From: Bacillota bacterium
Lineage (GTDB): Bacteria > Bacillota > Bacilli > Alicyclobacillales > SLC66
Assembly (NCBI GenBank): GCA_021821085.1
Contig: JAKACV010000011.1
Coordinates: 1 to 61,223 of the forward strand
Reading direction: 5' to 3'
DNA length: 61,223 nt
Shown piece after piece: positions 33,058 to 42,752 of the stretch. The notes beneath the pieces are model-generated. The model saw nothing but the letters and a program-made list of their open reading frames with translations, was not told the DNA's origin and ran no database searches. Position numbers and translations under genes: made by a program. The stretch's first letter is position 1, and each line of letters begins with the position of its first letter.

Positions 33058-33076
33058 TTGATCGCAATTGATCGCA
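33047..33076. repeat. Three exact tandem copies of ATTGATCGCA
   Basis: ATTGATCGCA occurs at 33047-33056, 33057-33066 and 33067-33076. The 10-bp period puts each copy on the same face of the helix. The repeats sit between the divergent eamA and hemA genes and overlap the candidate eamA -35, so they could bind a regulator. Confidence 0.85.
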
Positions 33077-33134
33077 TCTCTTCGAAGAAATCGAAAAGGT
33101 GTCAAACATAGGTTCTCCTGTTGATCGGATTAAA

Positions 33135-33143
33135 TGATATAAT
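33135..33143 (+). promoter_or_regulatory. Extended -10 promoter of the hem operon
   Basis: TGATATAAT (33135-33143) is an extended -10 (TG-N-TATAAT) with no good -35, 68 bp upstream of hemA. Confidence 0.55.
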
Positions 33144-33211
33144 GCGTAGGGAAAAGATGTAGATGGGTTAGTTTCGTTGGCGTAAAGGCGCTGACTATGG
33201 AGATGACAGTT

Positions 33212-34666
33212 ATGCAGATTTTGCTGATGGGACTCAACTATCGAACGGCGCCAGTCGAGATTCGGGAGCAGTTTAGTATTGCAGAATCTGCTCTTGAACA
33301 GACTTTGTCCGATTTGACGGCGATGCCGGGGATTGCGGAAGCAACCATTGTATCAACGTGTAATCGCACGGAAGTCTATGTGGTGACGAGTGATCGTGCA
33401 AAGGGTGAACAAAGTGTTCGTCTGTTGCTGAGTCACATTTCTGGCTTATCTATTGCTTCATTTAAACCTTATTTATATACGGCTTTTGATAAGGCCGCTG
33501 TGTTGCATTTATACCATGTGGTGACAGGACTCGATTCGATGGTGGTCGGGGAGACGCAGATATTAGGTCAGGTTCGACATGCTTATTTAAGTGCACAGAG
33601 TGTTTTTGCCACTAATACTGTACTGAATCACTTATTTCGCAGTGCTGTAAGTCTTGGGAAACGTGTGCAAACGGAAACGGCAATTGGGCAAAGTGCCGTA
33701 TCTGTTAGTTATGCCGCTGTGTCTCTAGCAAAAAAAGTTTTTGATAGTTTAGCGAATAAGACAGTTCTCGTTATAGGTGCTGGGAAGATGAGCGACCTAA
33801 CACTTACAAATCTTGCTGCACAAGGTGTGAGCAAGATTCTTGTGGTCAATCGCACCTTGGAGCGCGCTGAGGAAATGGCACGAAAATTCGGTGGGCGTGC
33901 TTTTTCTATGGAACAAATTTCAAGTGCACTCATGCAAAGTGACATTGTCATCAGTTCAACAGGCGCAAAGAATTATGTTTTAACTTATTCCATGATCAAT
34001 GACTTAATGCGGCAGCGGAAACACCGACCGCTTTTTTGTATTGATATTGCTGTTCCACGCAATATCGATCCAAACTTAGAACGCATTGGCAATGTCTACG
34101 TGTATGACATTGATGATTTGCAAGGAGTAGTTGCGGCCAATGTAGCGATTAGAAAACAAGAGTCGATTCGAGTTGAGAAGATGATTGACGAAGAAGCGTG
34201 TGTTTTTGAGATTTGGCGGTCAGAGCAGGCGGTCGTACCGCTCATTGCAGATTTACGCAAGAAGGCAGTGGAGGTTCAAGAGCGAGTGATGGAAAGTCTC
34301 TTGAACAAATTGCCTGAATTAGATGAACGAGAAGTAAAGGTTTTGCAAAAACATACGATGAGTATTGTCAATCAAATGTTACGCGAGCCAATTTCACAAG
34401 TGAAAGAGATGGCGATGGAACCATCTGGTGGTGAAGCGGTGCTCGCATTCGCCCGGATTTTCGGATTGACGGAAGCGGTTCGAGATGAGGAGCCTCAACG
34501 GTTGCCAGGCACTGAAATTGAGATAGAGACAAATGAATCGCAAGGCCAAGTGGTTGCGACAAACGAAATAGGGATTGACAAAAGCAGTTCGCGTGTTGAA
34601 AAACGAGATGCATTGGCGCGCGAGTGGAATGGAGTTAATGCGATAGTTGCTCTTTCTGCGCTGTGA
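33212..34666 (+). CDS. hemA: Glutamyl-tRNA reductase HemA
   Basis: 484-aa NADPH enzyme making glutamate-1-semialdehyde from glutamyl-tRNA, the first and usually controlled step of heme synthesis. The catalytic Cys is in 'ATIVSTCNRTEVYVV'. 'GLDSMVVGETQILGQVRHAY' and the NADPH-binding 'VLVIGAGKMSDLT' follow, then a long dimerisation helix and a C-terminal tail somewhat longer than usual (family about 450 aa). ATG 33212 is chosen because GGAGATGA lies upstream; in-frame ATG 33197 lacks a site. It is first in hemAXCDBL. Confidence 0.95.
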   Translation: MQILLMGLNYRTAPVEIREQFSIAESALEQTLSDLTAMPGIAEATIVSTCNRTEVYVVTSDRAKGEQSVRLLLSHISGLSIASFKPYLYTAFDKAAVLHLYHVVTGLDSMVVGETQILGQVRHAYLSAQSVFATNTVLNHLFRSAVSLGKRVQTETAIGQSAVSVSYAAVSLAKKVFDSLANKTVLVIGAGKMSDLTLTNLAAQGVSKILVVNRTLERAEEMARKFGGRAFSMEQISSALMQSDIVISSTGAKNYVLTYSMINDLMRQRKHRPLFCIDIAVPRNIDPNLERIGNVYVYDIDDLQGVVAANVAIRKQESIRVEKMIDEEACVFEIWRSEQAVVPLIADLRKKAVEVQERVMESLLNKLPELDEREVKVLQKHTMSIVNQMLREPISQVKEMAMEPSGGEAVLAFARIFGLTEAVRDEEPQRLPGTEIEIETNESQGQVVATNEIGIDKSSSRVEKRDALAREWNGVNAIVALSAL

Positions 34667-34676
34667 GGGGGTAGAT

Positions 34677-35501
34677 ATGGCATTTATGAACTCGCCTGCC
34701 GCATACGTGCTTATGATCATCCTTTATGCGGTGAGCATCGGGATGTTTTATTTAGATTTTTTAAAGGATAACCGCATCGCTAGTCGGATAGGTCTAGCAA
34801 TGCTTGTTTTCGTTTGGATGTTAGTCACATGGATTATGAGCGTGCGCATGGTGGCAGATCATCCATTGCCATTCTTTTCTTCAGGTCAAGTAATCATTCT
34901 ATTTGCATGGCTTTTAATTACCGTCTCAATTCTTGTTTATTATTTTTCTCGAATCGATTATTTTACGCTTTTCATGAACATTCTTGGTCTTGTTTTTGTT
35001 GTTTTTGATGCGTTTGTTCATGGGCAATCACTCGACGCAACATATGGTCAACATGATTTATTGCTGCTGCATATCGGCGTTGCGCTACTCAGTTATATTG
35101 CTTTTACACTTTCGATGATGTTTAGCTTACTCTATCTTTTGGAGGATTCTGCTGTGCGTTTAAAGCGCTTCCAAAGTGGAGCTTTTAGACGATTGCCTCC
35201 ACTTGAGCGATTGGATATATACGCATTTCGATCTGCTGTGATCGGGATGCCGCTCATGCTTTTAGGAATGATGTTAGGTGCTTTGTGGTACTTTTTGTTA
35301 AGTGGTAAAGTGATGTTATTCGATCCTAAAACGATAGGTGCGATTTTGCTGTCGCTATTCTATGGTCTATATGCGTATGCCCGAAATGCAGGGTGGATCA
35401 CTGGTCGTCGCGCTGGTTGGGTAAACCTTGCGTGTTATGTCGTGGTATTGTTCAATTTTTTGTTTGTTGGGGAATTAAAGGCAGATTTCCACCGTTGGTG
35501 A
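34677..35501 (+). CDS. hemX: HemX, CcsA-like membrane protein
   Basis: 274-aa membrane protein with about eight helices, of the cytochrome-c-assembly (CcsA/HemX) family. Patterns such as 'LLLHIGVALLSYIAFTLSMM' and 'FSLLYLLED' with 'GMPLMLLGMMLGALWYF' are typical. In B. subtilis HemX lowers HemA protein levels. ATG 34677 follows GAGGGGGT just after the hemA stop. It is second gene of the hem operon, its conserved place. Confidence 0.9.
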   Translation: MAFMNSPAAYVLMIILYAVSIGMFYLDFLKDNRIASRIGLAMLVFVWMLVTWIMSVRMVADHPLPFFSSGQVIILFAWLLITVSILVYYFSRIDYFTLFMNILGLVFVVFDAFVHGQSLDATYGQHDLLLLHIGVALLSYIAFTLSMMFSLLYLLEDSAVRLKRFQSGAFRRLPPLERLDIYAFRSAVIGMPLMLLGMMLGALWYFLLSGKVMLFDPKTIGAILLSLFYGLYAYARNAGWITGRRAGWVNLACYVVVLFNFLFVGELKADFHRW

Positions 35502-35513
35502 GGAGGATGAAAA

Positions 35514-36467
35514 ATGCGAACGATCGTAGTTGGCACAAGACGGAGTGTTTTGGCCACAACACAAACAGGACACGTGATCGATGCTTTGCATAGACAATTT
35601 TCAAACCTGAGGATTGAAGTAAAAGAAATCGTGACAATGGGAGATCGCGTAACGAATGTTCCGTTGGCTGAAGTCGGAGGTAAAGGTTTATTTATTTCAG
35701 AGATTGAATCCGCATTGTTGGCGCGCGAAATTGATTTTGCTGTACATAGCATGAAGGATGTACCTGCAGAACTAGCCACTGGATTGCTGATCGGGGCCAT
35801 TCCAAAGAGAGAAGACGAACGCGATCTCTTGATTACGCGTCAAGGCCATACGATCCGCACTTTGCCATATGGTGCACGGATTGGGACGAGTTCATTGCGG
35901 CGTAGTGCACAATTGCGCAATTTGCGTGAGGATGTGCAGATAGAAGTATTACGTGGCAATATTGATACTAGACTTAAGCGTCTTGACGAATTAGACGCTA
36001 TAGTATTGGCAGCAGCAGGTCTTAGCAGAATGGGATGGTGGGATGGGGAAGGTAATCTCTCCTATCATGGACATTCGATTGTTGGGTATGCACTCCCTGT
36101 ACATGACTTCTTGCCAGCCGTTGGACAGGGTGCATTAGCACTTGAATGCCGCTGGGATGATCAAGAGATTTTAGCGATGCTTTCGACGCTACATGATTCA
36201 ACTACGGCGCTACAGGTGGAGGCGGAGCGGGCTTTCTTAAAGGCGGTAGGTGGGAGTTGTCAGGTTCCGATCGGTGCGCATGCGACTATTTCAAACGAAG
36301 CTGTGATACGTTTAGACGGGATGATCGGGGAACCGGACGGGACTGAGTTGATTCGAGGAATTCAGGAAGGGGAGCATCCTGATACGATCGGGAGAGAATT
36401 AGGGGAACATCTCCTACATGCCGGTGGAGATCGCATTTTGCGGGAACTTCACATTGAAACGAGGTAG
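35514..36467 (+). CDS. hemC: Hydroxymethylbilane synthase HemC
   Basis: 317-aa porphobilinogen deaminase that joins four porphobilinogen units. 'VVGTRRSVLATTQT', 'EVGGKGLFISEIESALLARE' and 'DFAVHSMKDVPAEL' form the N-terminal domain. 'RIGTSSLRRSAQLRN' and 'LRGNIDTRLKRLDE' follow. The cofactor-binding Cys is in 'KAVGGSCQVPIGAHA'. GAGGAGG precedes ATG 35514. Confidence 0.97.
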   Translation: MRTIVVGTRRSVLATTQTGHVIDALHRQFSNLRIEVKEIVTMGDRVTNVPLAEVGGKGLFISEIESALLAREIDFAVHSMKDVPAELATGLLIGAIPKREDERDLLITRQGHTIRTLPYGARIGTSSLRRSAQLRNLREDVQIEVLRGNIDTRLKRLDELDAIVLAAAGLSRMGWWDGEGNLSYHGHSIVGYALPVHDFLPAVGQGALALECRWDDQEILAMLSTLHDSTTALQVEAERAFLKAVGGSCQVPIGAHATISNEAVIRLDGMIGEPDGTELIRGIQEGEHPDTIGRELGEHLLHAGGDRILRELHIETR

Positions 36468-36473
36468 TGGTGG

Positions 36474-37235
36474 ATGGGAACGCTTGCAAATAAAACGGTT
36501 GCCATTACGAGAGCATTCTCGCAGACGCAAGAAATGATCCATGCAATTCAACGATTTGGTGGAATTGCGAGTTGTTACCCTCTGCTTGAGATTCACTTGC
36601 GTTCAGATGATCCTGTCCTTCGCATGGCCATTCTGATGCCTGTGGATCTTATTGTTTTCACGAGTGTCAATGGGGTTCGGGCGTATTTGGATGCACGGGT
36701 GCGCGAAGAGCACTGTGGTGCGAGTCCGTCTGTGGTTTGTGTGGGTGCGAAAACGGCAGAGGCCGCTGTTACGGCTGGCTTAACAGTCGTTGGAATACCC
36801 CCGCACTTTGCTGCACAGTATCTTGTCGATCTGATATGCGAACGACATTTTGAAGGTCGGCGCATTCTGCTCGTGCGCGGGAATCTGGCCGATCCGCAGT
36901 TGACCGCTGATCTTCAGGCTTTGCAGTGTGAGGTGATCGACTGCGTTGGCTACGATACAATGCCTGGACCAGATGCGAAGCGTTTATGGGCGGATATTGC
37001 AAAGGGGAAGATTGATGCGGTTACGTTCTTAAGCGGATCTGCAGTTGAGGTGTTTGTAGCAGAGCGACCAAAGGGCAGTAATCTCAACCATCTGATTTTG
37101 GCAGCGGTTGGTCCAAAGACGCAGCATGTGTTGTTGAAGTTTGGATTACCCTGTCATGTTGTTGCGGATGATGCCACAGGCGCAGATCTTGTTGACGCCC
37201 TAGCAAACTATTTTGCGCAAGCTCCTGATTTTTAG
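36474..37235 (+). CDS. hemD: Uroporphyrinogen-III synthase HemD
   Basis: 253-aa enzyme that closes hydroxymethylbilane with inversion of ring D. The family is weakly conserved; visible features are 'VAITRAFSQTQEM' at the start, 'DLIVFTSVNGVRAYLD' and 'DAVTFLSGSAVEVFV'. It starts 6 bp after hemC in the hem operon, and this context makes the call firm. Confidence 0.92.
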   Translation: MGTLANKTVAITRAFSQTQEMIHAIQRFGGIASCYPLLEIHLRSDDPVLRMAILMPVDLIVFTSVNGVRAYLDARVREEHCGASPSVVCVGAKTAEAAVTAGLTVVGIPPHFAAQYLVDLICERHFEGRRILLVRGNLADPQLTADLQALQCEVIDCVGYDTMPGPDAKRLWADIAKGKIDAVTFLSGSAVEVFVAERPKGSNLNHLILAAVGPKTQHVLLKFGLPCHVVADDATGADLVDALANYFAQAPDF

Positions 37236-37297
37236 TAAGCTAGAAAATGCATATATTGTGTGCGCAGATTCGCACAAAAAGATGAGGGGGAACAATA

Positions 37298-38278
37298 ATG
37301 GATTTACACTTTGATCGACATAGACGTATAAGAAATCATCCGGTGTTGCGGGATATGGTGAGAGAAACGAGAGTGCTCACTTCTGATTTTATGTATCCTT
37401 TGTTTGTCACACATGATGAGGGTCGTCATCCAGTTTTATCTATGCCAGGAGTCGATCATTTGAGTTTAGAGGAGTTAAAACGGGAGACAGAGACATTAAG
37501 TGAGCTGGGTGTTCCTGCCATGATGATTTTTGGTATTCCTGCGATTAAAGATGACCTCAGTTCAGAAGCATATGCAGAGAATGGGATTGTACAGCAGGCC
37601 ATTCAGGCAGTAAAACAAGAGAATTCGCGCATGTTTGTGGCTACAGATGTTTGTTTGTGTCAGTATAATCCAGCTGGACACTGTGGCGTCGTGCATGACG
37701 ATCAAATTTTAAATGATGAATCACTAGAACTGCTAGCAAAGACAGCGTTATCTCATGTTCAGGCGGGTGCAGATTTGGTGGCTCCATCTGATATGATGGA
37801 TGGTCGCGTTGCAGCGATTCGCACAAAACTTGACAAAGAGGGATTTGTTCAAACGCCGATTATGTCGTATGCGGTCAAATACGCTTCAGCTTTTTACGGC
37901 CCGTTTCGCGAAGCAGCCCATTCTACACCGGCTTTTGGAGATCGTCGAACATATCAAATGGACCCAGCCAACGTGCGTGAGGCAATGCGCGAAGCACGAT
38001 CAGACGTTGCAGAAGGTGCAGACATATTGATGGTGAAACCGGCATTGGCTTATATGGACGTGATGCGCGCAGTGAAGGAATCGTTTGATCTACCGCTGGC
38101 TGCTTACAATGTGAGTGGAGAGTACGCGATGGTAAAGGCTGCGGCGCAGCAAGGATGGATTGATGAGCAAGCGGTTGTGATGGAAATGATGACAGGGTTA
38201 AAACGTGCAGGTGCAGAAATATTAATTAGCTACTTTGCAAAAGATGTTGCTCGTTATTTACGTGCAAGTGGATCCTGA
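37298..38278 (+). CDS. hemB: Porphobilinogen synthase HemB
   Basis: 326-aa delta-aminolevulinate dehydratase. The active-site lysines are in 'PIMSYAVKYASAFYGPFREA' and 'ADILMVKPALAYMDV'. Cysteines in 'ATDVCLCQYNPAGHCGVV' mark a zinc-dependent form. GAGGGGG precedes ATG 37298. It is fifth in the hem operon. Confidence 0.97.
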   Translation: MDLHFDRHRRIRNHPVLRDMVRETRVLTSDFMYPLFVTHDEGRHPVLSMPGVDHLSLEELKRETETLSELGVPAMMIFGIPAIKDDLSSEAYAENGIVQQAIQAVKQENSRMFVATDVCLCQYNPAGHCGVVHDDQILNDESLELLAKTALSHVQAGADLVAPSDMMDGRVAAIRTKLDKEGFVQTPIMSYAVKYASAFYGPFREAAHSTPAFGDRRTYQMDPANVREAMREARSDVAEGADILMVKPALAYMDVMRAVKESFDLPLAAYNVSGEYAMVKAAAQQGWIDEQAVVMEMMTGLKRAGAEILISYFAKDVARYLRASGS

Positions 38279-38295
38279 GGGAGGAGGAGTATTTG

Positions 38296-39627
38296 ATGAG
38301 TGATGAAATAAAGGATACGGTGGAAAATTCCAAAGGGAGTAAGTCAATCGCAGCATTTGCGCGTGCGAAGCAATCACTCCCAGGCGGGGTGAACAGCCCT
38401 GTCCGGGCATTTCGCGCCGTGGGTGGAACACCTCCTTTTATTGAACGAGGTGAGGGTGCCTATTTAACAGATATTGACGGATGCCGGTACATTGATTATC
38501 TGCTTTCCTGGGGACCGCTAATTGCGGGACATGCACATCCGGCCGTCGTTCATGCGATCACTCAGCAGGCGCAATTGGGAACGAGTTTTGGCGCACCAAC
38601 AGAGATTGAGACTGAATTGGCTGAAGAAATCAAACGGGCGTATCCATCAATGGATTTGGTGCGTATGGTGAGTTCTGGAACGGAAGCAACCATGAGTGCA
38701 CTGCGTGTAGCACGTGGATATACAGGACGTTCACGTATTGTAAAATTCACTGGGTGTTATCATGGGCATGCTGATAGTTTACTTATTCGTGCGGGATCGG
38801 GGGTTGCAACACTTGGTTTACCGGATTCACCTGGTGTCCCAAGCGCGATTGCAGAGTTAACGCTTACTGTACCATACAATGACGTTGATCGTTTACGCAT
38901 GGTGTTTGAGGAGTTTGGCGAAGAAATTGCAGCGGTGATTATTGAACCTGTAGCGGGCAATATGGGGCTCGTACTGCCGCAAGGAGGATACTTGCAGGCA
39001 GTCCGTGATCTTACACTTGCGTATGATACATTATTGATTTTTGATGAGGTTATGACGGGATTTCGCGTTAGCTATGGAGGAGCGCAGGAGAGATTTGGCA
39101 TTGATCCGGATCTAACCACCCTTGGGAAGGTGATTGGGGGCGGCATGCCAGTTGGGGCCTATGGCGGGAAGCGGGAGATCATGGAACAAATCGCGCCAGA
39201 AGGCCCGATCTATCAGGCGGGCACATTGTCGGGAAACCCGCTTGCCATGGCTGCTGGACTTGCAACACTCAAGCTGCTGCAAACGGAGGGTGCCTATGAC
39301 CGCTTAGAGAGAGTTTCACAGCGTCTCGCACAAGGATTTATGGATGCGGGGCATCGCGCCGAGTTGCCTGTGCAGGCACATGCGATCGGAGCGATGTTCG
39401 GGAATTTTTTTGCGAAAGATCCGGTTGTTGATTATGCCACGGCGATGCAGGCAGATCTTGCTCTGTACGCTGATTATTTTCATGCCATGCTAGCACGTGG
39501 GTTCTACTTTGCTCCATCCCAACTTGAAGCAGGGTTTGTATCGCTAACACATACAGATGAACAGGTGGAACAAACACTTATAGCGATGGGTGACGTCATG
39601 CAAAATTTACGCCGACGGAGGCGATAG
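38296..39627 (+). CDS. hemL: Glutamate-1-semialdehyde 2,1-aminomutase HemL
   Basis: 443-aa PLP enzyme producing 5-aminolevulinate, taking the HemA product. 'LPGGVNSPVRAFRAVGGTPP', 'MVSSGTEATMSALRVARGYT' and the PLP lysine in 'TLGKVIGGGMPVGAYGGKRE' are diagnostic. ATG 38296 has GGGAGGAGG upstream. Last of the hem cluster; the next gene begins 1 bp after its stop. Confidence 0.97.
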   Translation: MSDEIKDTVENSKGSKSIAAFARAKQSLPGGVNSPVRAFRAVGGTPPFIERGEGAYLTDIDGCRYIDYLLSWGPLIAGHAHPAVVHAITQQAQLGTSFGAPTEIETELAEEIKRAYPSMDLVRMVSSGTEATMSALRVARGYTGRSRIVKFTGCYHGHADSLLIRAGSGVATLGLPDSPGVPSAIAELTLTVPYNDVDRLRMVFEEFGEEIAAVIIEPVAGNMGLVLPQGGYLQAVRDLTLAYDTLLIFDEVMTGFRVSYGGAQERFGIDPDLTTLGKVIGGGMPVGAYGGKREIMEQIAPEGPIYQAGTLSGNPLAMAAGLATLKLLQTEGAYDRLERVSQRLAQGFMDAGHRAELPVQAHAIGAMFGNFFAKDPVVDYATAMQADLALYADYFHAMLARGFYFAPSQLEAGFVSLTHTDEQVEQTLIAMGDVMQNLRRRRR

Positions 39628-39628
39628 A

Positions 39629-41116
39629 ATGGATGTGCAACGACGTCGGCTTGTTCTTGCTTCCCTTCTTGTAGCAATGTTTTTATCTGCAATGGAGGGA
39701 ACGATCGTCGCTACGGCGATGCCGACGATTATAGGAGACTTGGGCGGATTTTCACTTTTTGCTTGGGTTTTTTCGTTGTTTTTACTTGCTCAAGTTGCAT
39801 CCATTCCAATTTACGGTCGTTTATCTGACGTATGGGGTAGAAAACGGGTTTTCTCGATTGGCATGATTATTTTCCTCCTAGGGAGTTTACTCTGCGGATT
39901 TTCCCACTCGATGGTAATGCTGATTATATCGCGTGCTATTCAGGGAATCGGTGCAGGTGCGATACAACCTGTCGCTTCAACAATTGTAGGGGATATGTAT
40001 GCATTGCGTGAACGAGCAAGAGTACAAGGATACATCAGCGGTGCATGGGCTCTGGCCTCGATTATAGGACCTACGTTTGGTGGGCTGATTGTTCAAGTGA
40101 TCGGATGGCCGTGGATTTTTTGGATCAATGTGCCGATTGGGCTTGCTGCTTGGTTAGGCATCTTCTTATTTCATCGCGAAGAGCTTACCTTACAAAAACA
40201 TACGATTGATTACGTTGGTTCGTTAACGCTTGTCATTGGAATATCCGCTCTCATTTTGGCGTTGGTACAAGGTGGAGTAGTGTGGTCTTGGCTATCCTGG
40301 CAAAGTATGTTCTCCTTTACCTCATTTCTTCTGTTTACAATCTTATTTATTTTACGACAGAGAGTTGCTGCTGAGCCCATTTTACCACTGCATTTACTTA
40401 GTACACGCAATGTGGCTTTGGCAAATGGCATCGCCCTGATAATCGGGGGTATTACATATGGAATTTCCTCTTTTACGCCGACATTTGCGCAAGGCGTCCT
40501 CGGAACGAGTCCAGTTGTTGCAGGACTTACGATTGCAACATTGTCTATTGGCTGGCCTATCGCAGCCAGTCTTTCTGGACCCATCATTTTATCGCGTGGG
40601 TATCGCTATTCATTCATTCTCGGATTAAGTGTCACTCTATTGGCGACGATCATCTATCCTTTTTTATTGACGCCATACTCAAATGCATGGTTACTCGGTG
40701 TAGGTACTGCAATGTTCGGGTTTGGACTTGGATTGTCGTCGACCACATCACTATTGCTCGTGCAAACAGCAGTTTCCTATGATCAACGTGGTGTCTCTAC
40801 GGGGGTCAACATGTTTTCGCGAACGCTCGGAAGTTCTTTATGGGTCGCGATCTTGGGAAGCATTATGGACGGGGTTATCGCATCGCGTTTGCGTGTGCAA
40901 AGTGGAGTGCAGTCAAATCAAGGAGCCACACTTAACGTGACAAACGTCTTGCTTGACCCTGTGGCGAGAGCGCAACTGCCTCTTGCAAAATTACACGTTT
41001 TAACGCATGCTCTCGCGACTGGTATCGACAGAGCATTTTGGTTTGTGTGTGCCTCCGCTCTTGTGGGGATCATTTTAACGTGGTTTGTATCATCTACTAT
41101 TCCCCAGCAACAATGA
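39629..41116 (+). CDS. DHA2-family MFS drug exporter (EmrB/QacA type)
   Basis: 495-aa transporter with 14 predicted helices, using proton antiport to expel lipophilic compounds. Motif D1 region 'EGTIVATAMPTIIGDLGG', motif A 'GRLSDVWGRKRVF' and 'RAIQGIGAGAIQPVASTIVG' in helix 4 are visible. ATG 39629 uses GGAGGCGA inside the end of hemL and follows its stop by 1 bp, so it is co-translated with the hem operon. It is not part of the Bacillus hem locus. The substrate is unknown; tetrapyrrole export is only a guess from position. Confidence 0.9.
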   Translation: MDVQRRRLVLASLLVAMFLSAMEGTIVATAMPTIIGDLGGFSLFAWVFSLFLLAQVASIPIYGRLSDVWGRKRVFSIGMIIFLLGSLLCGFSHSMVMLIISRAIQGIGAGAIQPVASTIVGDMYALRERARVQGYISGAWALASIIGPTFGGLIVQVIGWPWIFWINVPIGLAAWLGIFLFHREELTLQKHTIDYVGSLTLVIGISALILALVQGGVVWSWLSWQSMFSFTSFLLFTILFILRQRVAAEPILPLHLLSTRNVALANGIALIIGGITYGISSFTPTFAQGVLGTSPVVAGLTIATLSIGWPIAASLSGPIILSRGYRYSFILGLSVTLLATIIYPFLLTPYSNAWLLGVGTAMFGFGLGLSSTTSLLLVQTAVSYDQRGVSTGVNMFSRTLGSSLWVAILGSIMDGVIASRLRVQSGVQSNQGATLNVTNVLLDPVARAQLPLAKLHVLTHALATGIDRAFWFVCASALVGIILTWFVSSTIPQQQ

Positions 41117-41232
41117 CCTATTCCTTTGTTTCCTGTCACCCTCATTCTTTTCTGCCCGTTCGTAAGGCATAACTAGGCCGACTGTGACGTATGGTTTGGG
41201 AGAGGCATATGGCAGCAGCAGGGGGGATTATT

Positions 41233-42714
41233 TTGGCTGAACAAGAAGAACGGCACGCGATTGAACTTTTTATTGATCAACAAGTGTTCATGGATTCTGT
41301 ACATGGGAATGAAAAAGTGGCAGAACTATCTGCACATACAGAAGTCACGACCTTCGAATATCGCGGGAATGATTTATTTCTTGAAGGGAATATACTTTTT
41401 ACTGCCTACCTCGAAACTGATTCAGAAGAAAATCCATCTCAGTCCTCAGTTCAGTCAGACGATGTGCAAAACCTTCAACACCGCATGCCGTTTGATGTGA
41501 AAGTACCAGTGAAATTTCAACCAAAAGGTTTACTGAATGTTCAGGTGCAAATTCCTGATGCAACCCTTCATGTATTAGGTCCAGGCTGGACGAACATTCA
41601 GGCATTCTTAGTCATTGACGGGCTTTCACCAGCGGGTGGCTACGTCGCTCATTGTGGCGCTCAGGAAGCGAAGGTACCGTTAAGCGTAGAGCCTTTGAGT
41701 CAAAAAGGTGAGTCATCATCTGAATCCGCAAAAGTCGTCTCGCCCTTTGTGGCCGATGGAGAGAAGCAGACCATCGAGAAAAGTTTTTCGCTTAGTGACT
41801 GGTTGAAACCATTTGAAGTTTCTGAATCATTACAAACAGAACAAAAAGTCGGCGAGGAGCTGTCTGTTCGAGGTTCGAACGAATCCGCACAAGGTTCCTA
41901 TCATGAGAGTGACGAACGACAGGGAGAATCATCTGATAAAAAATGGAAAATGGATTTGCAAGGTGCTGATCGAGCTTTGCATGGTACTCCCAGTGTACGG
42001 CAGAATTCAGAAAGTAATCCAGAACCAATCAATCCATTTAAAACAGGCAAGTCGTCTGATGTAGTAAAAAGTAATGAATCCGAGTTATTTGAATTCAATG
42101 AAGAGGTGCGTACTGATCATGCTTCTTCGATTCATTTCCATTTTGAAAACTCAGAGGTGGAAAGTAAAGCAAGCGTCGAACATGAGTCACACATTCAACC
42201 GATAGATGCGAAAGCGGTACGCTCCGAGTTAATACCTGAGAGCCCGCCTGCCCCACTGATTGCCCCTGTCAAGCCGCCGACGCTTACACCACAAGAGTTA
42301 GCACCAGCGACAATACCAGTTGCTCCTCCCACACCTACACAAGGTGAAGTTGCCTTTTCATTAGAAGCTGACGTAATCGCGGTTGATGTTGAACCGGAGC
42401 AAGTGAGTGGATTTCACGCGGGTGTGAGTGTACAAGGAGCCACTGATGGTACTGCGCCATTACAAATGTCCTATACAGCCGTCCCGGAAGAAAACGTAGA
42501 AATGACAGCGGCTGAATGGTTCTGGAAAACGATGAACATTCCTGCGGGTGATGCAAAATGTACAATGAAGTTTCGTATTGTTCATGAAACGGAAACGTTG
42601 GAAGATATCTCTTCGTTGTATCATGTGAGCGTATCAGAACTTATGCGCGTCAATGATATTGCCATGGAAGGCTCACTTGCTGGTATGTTGCTGTATATTC
42701 CTGAAGTACAGTAG
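41233..42714 (+). CDS. spoVID: Spore coat assembly protein SpoVID-like, C-terminal LysM
   Basis: 493 aa. The N-terminal domain ('IELFIDQQVFMDSVHGNEKV', 'EVTTFEYRGNDLFLEGNILF') resembles SpoVID, which helps the coat encase the forespore. A long acidic, Ser/Glu/Pro-rich middle (about residues 170-430) is low-complexity. The C-terminal LysM domain reads 'FRIVHETETLEDISSLYHVS' then 'VSELMRVNDIAMEGSLAGML'. TTG 41233 is preferred because AGGGGGG (41220-41226) is 6 nt upstream and it aligns with SpoVID starts; ATG 41209 and 41191 are alternatives. Position after hemL and before ysxE is that of B. subtilis spoVID. Confidence 0.85.
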   Translation: MAEQEERHAIELFIDQQVFMDSVHGNEKVAELSAHTEVTTFEYRGNDLFLEGNILFTAYLETDSEENPSQSSVQSDDVQNLQHRMPFDVKVPVKFQPKGLLNVQVQIPDATLHVLGPGWTNIQAFLVIDGLSPAGGYVAHCGAQEAKVPLSVEPLSQKGESSSESAKVVSPFVADGEKQTIEKSFSLSDWLKPFEVSESLQTEQKVGEELSVRGSNESAQGSYHESDERQGESSDKKWKMDLQGADRALHGTPSVRQNSESNPEPINPFKTGKSSDVVKSNESELFEFNEEVRTDHASSIHFHFENSEVESKASVEHESHIQPIDAKAVRSELIPESPPAPLIAPVKPPTLTPQELAPATIPVAPPTPTQGEVAFSLEADVIAVDVEPEQVSGFHAGVSVQGATDGTAPLQMSYTAVPEENVEMTAAEWFWKTMNIPAGDAKCTMKFRIVHETETLEDISSLYHVSVSELMRVNDIAMEGSLAGMLLYIPEVQ

Positions 42715-42752
42715 TGACTCGCATGCGTTGGCAGGGAGAGGGGGAGTGGGCG

